Part shown: piece after piece, positions 25,996 through 33,106 of the stretch
How positions within the stretch are numbered: position 1 is the first letter of the stretch
Layout: each line of letters starts with the position of its first letter
Origin: CBFIHN01 sp965662575
GTDB taxonomy: Bacteria; Pseudomonadota; Gammaproteobacteria; Francisellales; CACEW01
Direction of reading: 5' to 3'
NCBI GenBank assembly: GCA_965662575.1
Contig: CBFIHN010000003.1
Span: forward strand, 1-59,913
Length of the DNA stretch: 59,913 bases
Program-made: the position numbers and the translations under genes
The notes under the pieces: model-generated
What the model saw: only the letters and a program-made list of their open reading frames with translations
Databases searched by the model: none
Told to the model about the DNA's origin: nothing

Positions 25996-26021
25996 CTATT
26001 TAGTCCCATTCCTGTTGAAAA

Positions 26022-26116
26022 GTCATGGTCGCGGACACAGAGACTCCAGTAGCTTGATTGCTACATGGTCAAACATTGATCTGAGAAATCTGGATTCCCG
26101 CCTGTGTGAGAATGAC
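26022..26116. repeat. Palindromic repeat inserted between atpD and atpC
   Basis: An imperfect inverted repeat of about 95 bp. The right arm (26090-26116) contains CTGGATTCCCGCCTGTG and ends GAATGAC. The left arm (26022-26049) is the degraded complement (GTCATGG...GACTCCAG). Sequences of the kind GTCATTCCCGC...GCGGGAATCCAG are common dispersed palindromes in proteobacteria. In the transcript it would fold into a long hairpin between the beta and epsilon cistrons. Confidence 0.65.
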
Positions 26117-26165
26117 GTTTTGGGGAGATAAGTCAACTAGAAAAAGTTAGCGACTAAGGTAAATT

Positions 26166-26594
26166 ATGTCAGAAAAACTATTACAACTTGATGTCGTCAG
26201 CCCAGAAGGTGAAGTCTATTCTGGCAAAGTTTGTCGTGTTACTGCGAAAGGAACGGAGGGTGAGATCGGTATTGAACCCGGTCATGCGCAGCTATTAACC
26301 AGTTTGGCGCCAAGCACCCTACGTATTGAACTGACTTCAGGTAAAGAAGAACTGCTATATGTCTGTGGTGGCACCTTAGAAATTCAACCAGACCATGTGA
26401 TTGTACTGGCTGATACTGTCGAACGTCCGCAAGATGTCAATGAAGCAGAAGCAAAACGTGCGCAGGAACACGCACGCAAGCTTCTTGCAAATAAAGGAGA
26501 CATTGATTACCAACAAACCTATCAAGAGCTCAATGAAGCATTAGCGAAGATTCGGTTGTTGGAGTTAGTCAGAAACCAAAAAATGGGCCGATAG
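26166..26594 (+). CDS. atpC: F0F1 ATP synthase subunit epsilon
   Basis: A rotor subunit that couples gamma to the c-ring and inhibits ATP hydrolysis. It is 142 aa. The N-terminal beta-sandwich has LDVVSPEGEVYSG (about 8-20) and GEIGIEPGHAQLLTSL (about 37-52). The C-terminal helical hairpin is complete. A moderate RBS (TAAGG) lies 6 nt upstream. It is the last gene of the operon and converges on a small secreted-protein gene 7 bp away. Confidence 0.96.
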   Translation: MSEKLLQLDVVSPEGEVYSGKVCRVTAKGTEGEIGIEPGHAQLLTSLAPSTLRIELTSGKEELLYVCGGTLEIQPDHVIVLADTVERPQDVNEAEAKRAQEHARKLLANKGDIDYQQTYQELNEALAKIRLLELVRNQKMGR

Positions 26595-26601
26595 CGTCGG
26601 C
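26578..26601 (-). terminator. Possible terminator of the small secreted-protein gene
   Basis: On the minus strand, GCCGA-CGCTA-TCGGC forms a 5-bp stem and six T follow after CCA. It lies immediately after the 26602-26943 stop codon and within the 3' end of atpC. The stem is short and the T-run is offset, so the call is weak. Confidence 0.3.
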
Positions 26602-26943
26602 TTAAGCGCAATAAGCCCCGCCAGGAATACCACTCCAACCTTCAAGAGTATTACATTCCACTTTAATCGGTGTACTGGAATTTTCTGGCTTTATAATCAC
26701 TGTATTTTTACCATAATCTGATAGAATAATTTTGGTTTTAGAAGAAGCTGTTTGCTGCAGCATCTCACCAGAATCAACTTGATATGCTCCATTGACTAAT
26801 TTAATACAGCCAGGTGCTGGGTTGGCATTTTTTGTGACAGTAACACCGCTAATTGTTACGCATTGACCATGATCATTTGCATAGACTCCCATAGCGCCTG
26901 TCATATACAAAGCAGCTATAGAGCCACATAAAATTTTTTTCAT
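26602..26943 (-). CDS. Small secreted protein of unknown function
   Basis: A 113-residue protein with a clear Sec signal peptide (MKKILCGSIAALYMTGAMG, cleavage likely near residue 22, after VYA). The mature part has about four cysteines, could form disulfides, and ends GGAYCA. The ATG at 26943 follows GGGAG by 5 nt; a GTG at 26955 is less likely. I recognise no family. It is co-directional with the DUF378-like gene upstream, but a terminator separates them. Confidence 0.65.
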   Translation of the reverse strand: MKKILCGSIAALYMTGAMGVYANDHGQCVTISGVTVTKNANPAPGCIKLVNGAYQVDSGEMLQQTASSKTKIILSDYGKNTVIIKPENSSTPIKVECNTLEGWSGIPGGAYCA

Positions 26944-27022
26944 AAAAACTCCCACAATTTTCTATTTGTTCATAAAAAGCCTAGTTGGCTTATGGTCATT
27001 GTGCAAATTTTTTTACAAAAAA

Positions 27023-27042
27023 AACCCGGATATTCCCGGGTT
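27023..27042 (-). terminator. Intrinsic terminator after the DUF378 gene
   Basis: AACCCGG (27023-27029) pairs with CCGGGTT (27036-27042), a 7-bp GC-rich stem with a 6-nt loop. On the minus strand the stem is followed by a run of T. It sits 27 bp past the stop of the 71-aa gene. Confidence 0.8.
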
Positions 27043-27068
27043 CTTAATGCGAATATTAATCGTGGGGT

Positions 27069-27284
27069 TTACTTGCAACCACTTTTGCAAGAACAAAGCA
27101 TATAGATACCATAAAGGCCAGCCAAACCAACCACGATATAAACAACGCGTTCAACAATTGCGACTTTATGGAACAAAAAAGTCACTAAATTAAAATCAAA
27201 AAGACCAACCAAACCCCAATTCAGTGAGCCTACAATCATCAAGATCATTACAATCGCGCCGAGAACAGAACATTTTCCTGTCAT
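27069..27284 (-). CDS. DUF378 family small membrane protein
   Basis: A 71-residue protein with two membrane helices (about 7-28 and 44-63). It carries the hallmark of DUF378/YuzA proteins, SLNWGLVGLF at about residues 19-28. The tail is Cys/Lys-rich (CSCKSGCK). The RBS is excellent (AAGGAG, 6 nt before the ATG). It has its own promoter (27350-27377) and terminator (27023-27042), so it is a complete one-gene unit. The family's function is unknown. Confidence 0.8.
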   Translation of the reverse strand: MTGKCSVLGAIVMILMIVGSLNWGLVGLFDFNLVTFLFHKVAIVERVVYIVVGLAGLYGIYMLCSCKSGCK

Positions 27285-27658
27285 TAAATTCTCCTTTTAA
27301 AAGTTTGTTTAATGCACTGTCAGCTAAAAAAAGCAAAACAGCTGGGCTAATTGTACTGAAACTTTTTATTTGTTCAATATCGTCATTACCACTCTATATC
27401 TTTCGCACTTTGTCCGGAAACGCTTTGCAACAGCCTCTTAATCGACGTAGACACCAATTTACTTGGCCTAGGCGAAATTTTATCTCTGGAAGGATCTTCG
27501 CCACCGCGAAACTCCTGATAAAAAGGGCTTTTGTATGATAAATAGCCGGGATTCAATTTGATGATATTTTGGTACTTGATCTGGTGATGCTAAGGGCCCT
27601 CTCATGTTAAAATGCGGTTTACAGTGGTTATAGCCATATCAGCCTAAGGAAAATGCAT
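27285..27658. other. Intergenic region between the DUF378 gene and relA
   Basis: A 374-bp divergent intergenic region. The left part holds the promoter and leader of the minus-strand DUF378 gene. The rest has no convincing ORF. TTTGCAACAGCC at 27423-27434 resembles one end of the MITE-like family, but the adjoining sequence does not match. No clear sigma-70 promoter for relA was found, although TTAAAAT occurs about 50 bp before its start. Confidence 0.5.
27350..27377 (-). promoter_or_regulatory. Sigma-70 promoter of the DUF378 gene
   Basis: On the minus strand, TTGAAC (plus-strand 27372-27377) and TACAAT (27350-27355) are 16 bp apart. The predicted start near 27343 gives a leader of about 58 nt, in which a CAGCT/AGCTG stem can form. 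Confidence 0.6.
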
Positions 27659-29866
27659 ATGGTACAAGTAAGCAATCAAATCCCATTAGATGATGATGGT
27701 CAAGTAGATGCCAACTTATTTTTGCCGGTATTATCACGACGTTTTCCAAGTAATGCATTTGAAAAAATTAAGGCTTGCTTTGATTTAGCACAACAACACG
27801 GCCACGACATTCAATCCGCTTTTTTTGAGGATGCTGCACAGTTTGGTGTTGAAATGGCCGCCATACTATATGAACTCAATACCGACTACCAAACAATTGC
27901 CGCAGCGATGTTATTTGGATTATACAGCGAAAAAGCGGTTGATCACCCCAAGTTAAAAACGCTATTTGGCAGCGAAATTGCGCATATTGTGCGTGATGCA
28001 GAGGCCATGCACGTTGGTGAAAATCTAAAACGGCAAAAGACCGCAGAAGCTGAACAGGCTCAGATTGATCGTTTACGTCGCATGCTATTGGCCATGATTA
28101 ATGATGTCCGTGTTGTGCTAGTTAAATTAGCTGAACGTTTATGTGTCATGCGCCATCGCAAATATTTATCGCCTAAACGTCGGCAAATGGTCGCTCATGA
28201 GGTCATGAGTATTTATGCCCCATTGGCTAATCGCTTGGGCATAGGTCAGATCAAATGGGAAATGGAAGACCTAACATTCCAAGTGCTTCAACCCAAGGCA
28301 TATAAAGCGATTACTCACAGCCTCAATGAGCGCCGTCTTGACCGCGAAAAATATATGGCTGATATGATGTCAGCACTGCAGAGAATGCTTGATGAGCTTG
28401 GTATCCGTGCTGACATCAGTGGTCGAGTTAAGCATATCTATAGTATCTGGCGCAAAATGACACGGAAGCAACAGCGCTTTGATCAACTGTATGATATCCG
28501 TGCCATGCGGGTATTAGTGCCTAATATAGCCGATTGCTATCAGATCTTAAGCTCGATTACCAACACCTGGCATACCGTACCGGAGGAATTTGATGACTAC
28601 ATCGCCACACCAAAAGCCAATGGCTATCGGTCGATTCATGCAGTGATTCTCGGGCCGCAAGATAAACCCATTGAAATTCAAATCCGTACCTTTGCCATGC
28701 ATGAAGAATCTGAAATGGGTGTCGCTGCACACTGGCGATATAAAGAAGGTTCAGCACGTGATGCCAGTTTTGAAAACCGCATTAATTGGTTGCGTAACTT
28801 GCTTGAATGGCAAAAAGAGTTGGCTGGTGATGATGAACGCATTGAATCTTTGCGTAGTAAGGTCATGGATGATCGCGTCTATGTCTTTACTCCGCAAGGT
28901 GCCGTGATTGATTTACCCAAAGGCTCAACACCCATTGATTTCGCTTATCATGTCCACACAGAAGTGGGACATCGTTGCCGTGGTGCAAAGATCAACGACA
29001 AAATGGTGCCGCTCATTACGCAAGTGGAAACCGGCGATCGTGTTGAAATTATCACTGGCAAGGAAAGCAAACCCAGTCGTGATTGGCTGCAGGCAGAGCC
29101 CTGTTACATCTACAGTGCACGTGCACGCAGCAAGTTGCAGCATTGGTTCCGTCAACTCAATAAAGCAGAAAAAACAGCCAATGGTAAAGCAATCTTAATC
29201 AAAGCGTTTACCAAAGCTGAGCTAAAGCAAGTTGACTTTGAACAGCTGGCGAAACATTTTAATGTGCACGACGCTGATGATTTATACGCAGCCATTGCGA
29301 CCGGTGATGTACGATTACAACAGGCAGCCACACAAGCTCGTGAGTTATTTTGCCATGGCACACTCGAAGTAAAAACGGTTGATGAGCCACAGATAGCGAT
29401 TAGGAAAAAACCCCAGAAAAAACACAGTGACGTGGTGATTCATGGTGTCGATAACTTACTGTCACATTCGGCTGGCTGCTGTAAACCCGTGATTGGTGAT
29501 GCTGTGGTTGGCTATATTACCCAAGGTCGTGGCATTAGCGTACATCGCCAGGATTGTGTCAACATGCAAAATCTATCCACGGCATGCCAGGCGCGTTTAG
29601 TCCCCGTGGAATGGTCAGGCAGTGCGCAATCTAATGCAGTCGATATCAAAGTCAAAGTGCACGACCAAGTAGGCGTGTTAAAAGATGTTACCACCTTATT
29701 AGCTAATGAAAAAGTGGCGGTTTTAGGACTACAAACACATATTAATAAACGTGATGGCGGTGGCGTATTTGACTTAACACTCGAAGTGAATAATCTTGAT
29801 CAAGTGGCAAGATTAAAGGACCTTATTGCACAACTGCCAACGGTTGAAGCGGTGTGGCGAGCCTAG
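27659..29866 (+). CDS. relA: (p)ppGpp synthetase RelA
   Basis: A ribosome-associated stringent-response enzyme that makes (p)ppGpp from ATP and GTP or GDP. It is 735 aa from the ATG at 27659 (AAGGA 8 nt upstream, and MVQV aligns with E. coli MVAV). The N-terminal HD region is degenerate: AAAMLFGLYSE stands where hydrolases have an HD-x-x-ED motif. The synthetase domain has the RelA-type EFDDYIATPKANGY and EIQIRT motifs. TGS (VYVFTPQGAVIDLPKGSTP), a Cys-containing region (SAGCCKP) and a C-terminal ACT domain follow. SpoT must be elsewhere if hydrolysis is needed. Confidence 0.96.
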   Translation: MVQVSNQIPLDDDGQVDANLFLPVLSRRFPSNAFEKIKACFDLAQQHGHDIQSAFFEDAAQFGVEMAAILYELNTDYQTIAAAMLFGLYSEKAVDHPKLKTLFGSEIAHIVRDAEAMHVGENLKRQKTAEAEQAQIDRLRRMLLAMINDVRVVLVKLAERLCVMRHRKYLSPKRRQMVAHEVMSIYAPLANRLGIGQIKWEMEDLTFQVLQPKAYKAITHSLNERRLDREKYMADMMSALQRMLDELGIRADISGRVKHIYSIWRKMTRKQQRFDQLYDIRAMRVLVPNIADCYQILSSITNTWHTVPEEFDDYIATPKANGYRSIHAVILGPQDKPIEIQIRTFAMHEESEMGVAAHWRYKEGSARDASFENRINWLRNLLEWQKELAGDDERIESLRSKVMDDRVYVFTPQGAVIDLPKGSTPIDFAYHVHTEVGHRCRGAKINDKMVPLITQVETGDRVEIITGKESKPSRDWLQAEPCYIYSARARSKLQHWFRQLNKAEKTANGKAILIKAFTKAELKQVDFEQLAKHFNVHDADDLYAAIATGDVRLQQAATQARELFCHGTLEVKTVDEPQIAIRKKPQKKHSDVVIHGVDNLLSHSAGCCKPVIGDAVVGYITQGRGISVHRQDCVNMQNLSTACQARLVPVEWSGSAQSNAVDIKVKVHDQVGVLKDVTTLLANEKVAVLGLQTHINKRDGGGVFDLTLEVNNLDQVARLKDLIAQLPTVEAVWRA

Positions 29867-29921
29867 GAAGTTTATTGGGATCAAGTCTTTCTCACTTTGG
29901 GTTTCTGGCACAATCAATTCA

Positions 29922-29993
29922 GGGACTGTTGCAAACCAATTTCTAACGGCACTAGCGTCGTTGAAAAAAATGAAAAACTGCTCATTTATTAGG
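29922..29993. repeat. Half copy D of the MITE-like element
   Basis: Begins GGGACTGTTGCAAACC and matches the reverse complement of the right arm of copies A-C. It stops at the centre of the palindrome (TTTATTAGGT) where the other arm should begin. It fills the gap between the convergent relA and recG genes and ends 6 bp from the recG stop codon. Confidence 0.75.
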
Positions 29994-29999
29994 TGCAAT

Positions 30000-32069
30000 C
30001 TAAACTCGACGGTATGCGGCAACATCACCGAACCAACGTTGCATTAGTGGTTGGACTAAATCTGGTTGATTCTGAATAATGTGCGCTGCTACTTGCTGTA
30101 CTTGTGGTAGCAATGCCTGATCACGCAATACATCGGCAATACGAAAGCCCAAGGCCCCAGTCTGCCGCGTCCCTAACAATTCCCCCGGCCCACGTAATTT
30201 CAGATCTTCCTCAGCCAAAGCAAAACCATCATTAGATTGACGAATAATATGCAATCGTGCTTGCGCATTTTTTGATAGTGGACTTTGGTACATCAATACG
30301 CAATAACTGACCGTACTGCCTCGACCGACACGGCCGCGCAACTGGTGGATCTGTGATAAACCCAAACGCTCTGGATTTTCAATAATCATCAAACTCGCAT
30401 TGGGCACATTGACCCCAACCTCAATAACCGTTGTCGCCACCAAGACATCTAACTGATGCTGTTTAAAATCATCCATCACTTGTGCTTTCTCTGCCGGTTT
30501 CATTCGCCCATGCACCAAGCCGACACGTAGTGGTTTTAATTCCTCGAGCAGATATCGCGCGGTTTCTTCTGCTGCCTGGCAGGTCAATACCTCTGATTCC
30601 TCAATCAGGGTACACACCCAATAAGCCTGACGACCATGAGCGCAGGCTTGGCGCACACGATCAATCACGTCAGCACGGCGAGTATCTGGCAATACCGCCG
30701 TCTTCACCGGTGTGCGTCCTGGTGGCAATTGATCGATAATCGAAATATCTAAATCAGCATAGGCAGTCATTGCTAACGTGCGAGGAATTGGTGTTGCTGT
30801 CATGACCAACTGATGCGTTTGTTCCCCACTCGCTAGACCTTTCTGCTGTAAGGCACGACGCTGCTCAACGCCAAAACGATGCTGCTCATCGATAATGACT
30901 AATGCTAACTTTTTGAATAGCACGCCATCTTGGAATAACGCTTGCGTACCAATGGCAATTTGTCCATGACCATCGGCTAATGCCGCCAGCGTTTGTTTTT
31001 TATCACGCCCTTTCATTTTGCTGGCAAGCCAAACGACTTTAACGCCAAGTGGCTCAAGTGTTGCACAAAAATGTTGATAGTGTTGCTCAGCTAAAATCTC
31101 CGTTGGTGCCATAACCGCCGCTTGCATATGGTTGCTCACAGCTTGCAAAGCCGCTAATTGTGCCACTAAGGTTTTGCCAGAACCTACATCACCTTGTAAC
31201 AAGCGCAACATGGCTTTACCTGAATTTAAATCGGTTGAAATCTCCTGCACAACGCGCTGTTGAGCGCCAGTTAACCTAAAGGGCAATTGTTTTAATAACC
31301 TTGGCGTCAATTGTTGATCAGCGGCCAGTCTTGGTGCTTGCTTGATCATCTCTTGACTACGTATCATTCGTAGACTTAAACGATGGGCCAATAATTCTTC
31401 AAATGCCAACCGCTGTTGAGCCGGGTGCCGTCCAGCCTGTAACTGCTCGATATTCACACCGGGTGCCGGCCGATGAATAATTTGCAATGCAGCGTTAAGG
31501 CTCATCAGATCTTTCGCCAAAGCCGACGGCAGCAACTCCGGTAAAGACTGCTCATCACAACAAGACAGCACTTGCTCAATGATTTTATAGAGCCGATTTT
31601 GGCTTAAGCCTTCGGTGGTTGGGTACAAGGGACGCAATGATTTCTCGAGCGGCGGCTCATGACCTGATTCAAAAACACGGTACTCTGGATGCACCATTTC
31701 CCGATGATCTTGTGAAAAACGCACCTCACCAAAAGCACGCAAGATCTTACCGACTTCCATTTGCTGATGTTGACGATAATTAAAATGGAATAAACGAATC
31801 GTTAAAAACTGTGAACCTTGAGCAATCGTACACAATAACGATTGCCGACGCCCGCGCTGGATGTCAACATCAATAATCTCACCCTGGACGAGAGCACGTT
31901 GGCCAAAACGCAAGTGCGACAAAGGTCTTAATTGCGTACGATCATCATAGGCTCGTGGCAGATGAAACAACAAATCACGCGGACACTGTATCGCCAACCT
32001 TTGCAGCTGTTCTGCCAATTTGGGGCCAATGCCATCAAGGTCGGTGAGTTTACCGTGACTAAGCTGCAA
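30000..32069 (-). CDS. recG: ATP-dependent DNA helicase RecG
   Basis: A branch-migration helicase that regresses stalled forks and acts on R-loops and D-loops. It is 689 aa. The N-terminal wedge/OB region begins LDGIGPKLAEQL and is followed by LLFHLPRAYDDRT. The helicase motifs are GDVGSGKT (Walker A), IIDEQHRFG (DEQH-type Walker B), TATPIPRT and the C-terminal RLGLSQIHQLRGRVGRG with the TRG motif after it. The start is TTG at 32069; a stop codon lies two codons upstream, so no ATG is possible without losing conserved residues. Confidence 0.95.
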   Translation of the reverse strand: MQLSHGKLTDLDGIGPKLAEQLQRLAIQCPRDLLFHLPRAYDDRTQLRPLSHLRFGQRALVQGEIIDVDIQRGRRQSLLCTIAQGSQFLTIRLFHFNYRQHQQMEVGKILRAFGEVRFSQDHREMVHPEYRVFESGHEPPLEKSLRPLYPTTEGLSQNRLYKIIEQVLSCCDEQSLPELLPSALAKDLMSLNAALQIIHRPAPGVNIEQLQAGRHPAQQRLAFEELLAHRLSLRMIRSQEMIKQAPRLAADQQLTPRLLKQLPFRLTGAQQRVVQEISTDLNSGKAMLRLLQGDVGSGKTLVAQLAALQAVSNHMQAAVMAPTEILAEQHYQHFCATLEPLGVKVVWLASKMKGRDKKQTLAALADGHGQIAIGTQALFQDGVLFKKLALVIIDEQHRFGVEQRRALQQKGLASGEQTHQLVMTATPIPRTLAMTAYADLDISIIDQLPPGRTPVKTAVLPDTRRADVIDRVRQACAHGRQAYWVCTLIEESEVLTCQAAEETARYLLEELKPLRVGLVHGRMKPAEKAQVMDDFKQHQLDVLVATTVIEVGVNVPNASLMIIENPERLGLSQIHQLRGRVGRGSTVSYCVLMYQSPLSKNAQARLHIIRQSNDGFALAEEDLKLRGPGELLGTRQTGALGFRIADVLRDQALLPQVQQVAAHIIQNQPDLVQPLMQRWFGDVAAYRRV

Positions 32070-32150
32070 ATTTTACACCATGTGATAACAAGTGAGACTC
32101 AGATCAACAGGCAATAAAAAACCCGTCAGTAATTTTTTTCTTTGCATATC

Positions 32151-32960
32151 TTATTCCCCACAATGGTTTCCTTCATATCCCTTTATTGCTTCCGGGCTTA
32201 TCCTCGGCCTTAGCCCAGTCCATTGATAAAAACTTTCAGCAGCTTGTGCAACTAACATACCATAGCCATGAGCATATGGTATATCTTTGATCCAGGGTAA
32301 TTCTTGTTCGAGTTTGGTGTAATAGCGTAGATCATAGTAAAACGCCCACTGTGAATTCGTGGCAAACGCCGCCCGTGCAGCGGCATACTGTGAGGTTGCA
32401 TCAACAACTAAATCAAAGTATCTATTGGGGATATCTTGGTAATTAGAATACGTCACTGCGACTTGATCTCCCAACTGTTTAGCCAAAGAATGTGCCCGAT
32501 CAATATGACGATTGGCAATATGCAATGATCCAATAGCCTGTGTTGTTAATGCTTGAGCCACACCATGTGCTGCGCCCCCGGCACCCAACAACAAAATGTG
32601 TCGATCCGATAATTTAATTCGCTGATGATCCGTTAAATCTCGAAGGAAACCAATACCGTCAGTATTATCACCTAAGACTTTACCGCTTTCAAAAATAAGC
32701 GTATTCACGGCATGCGCCGCTTGTGCGCGTTCGCTTAATTGATCGACAAGCCCACAAGCTAACTGTTTAAATGGTAAGGTAATATTACACCCACGATACC
32801 CTGTTGCGACTAAGTGCTGAATAAGCTTTGTCAAATCCTGTTCTGTCGTCAATATTTTTTGGTAATCAATGACCACAGGGTATTGTTTTGCAAATTGCTG
32901 ATGAATACCAGGCGATAAGCTATGAGCAATAGGGTTCCCAATAACCGCAAGTTTAATCAT
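32151..32960 (-). CDS. aroE: Shikimate dehydrogenase
   Basis: Reduces 3-dehydroshikimate with NADPH in the common aromatic pathway. It is 269 aa. The substrate site has NPIAHSLSPGIHQQF (about 8-22) and the catalytic lysine in NITLPFK (about 59-65). NTDGIGF (about 99-105) holds the catalytic Asp, and the Rossmann motif LLGAGGAAHG is near 124-133. It is upstream of recG on the same strand with an 81-bp gap. A functional aromatic pathway coexists with two aromatic amino-acid permeases. Confidence 0.95.
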   Translation of the reverse strand: MIKLAVIGNPIAHSLSPGIHQQFAKQYPVVIDYQKILTTEQDLTKLIQHLVATGYRGCNITLPFKQLACGLVDQLSERAQAAHAVNTLIFESGKVLGDNTDGIGFLRDLTDHQRIKLSDRHILLLGAGGAAHGVAQALTTQAIGSLHIANRHIDRAHSLAKQLGDQVAVTYSNYQDIPNRYFDLVVDATSQYAAARAAFATNSQWAFYYDLRYYTKLEQELPWIKDIPYAHGYGMLVAQAAESFYQWTGLRPRISPEAIKGYEGNHCGE

Positions 32961-33035
32961 ATTCAGTCATGATAGGATTTATCATCTAGATCTTATCCTA
33001 AAATCACATATCAGCCTATTTTACGGTGCTTAATC

Positions 33036-33104
33036 GGACTGTTGCCAACTAATTTCTGGCGCCACTAAGCCTTGTTGAAAAAATGAAAACCGCTTATATA
33101 TTAG
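33036..33104. repeat. Degenerate half copy E of the MITE-like element
   Basis: GGACTGTTGCC is followed by a diverged version of the right-arm complement (AATTTCTGGCGCCACTA, then TTGTTGAAAAAATGAAAA). It ends at TATTAG, again the palindrome centre. It lies two bases before the stop codon of the YD-repeat gene. More diverged than copy D. Confidence 0.6.
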
Positions 33105-33106
33105 AA

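Noticed and set aside
27423..27434. TTTGCAACAGCC as another MITE end
   Set aside because: Only the terminal dozen bases resemble the element; neighbouring sequence does not continue the match.
27224..27538. 104-codon plus-strand frame over the DUF378 leader
   Set aside because: It runs through the opposite-strand promoter and the start of the DUF378 gene; no RBS.
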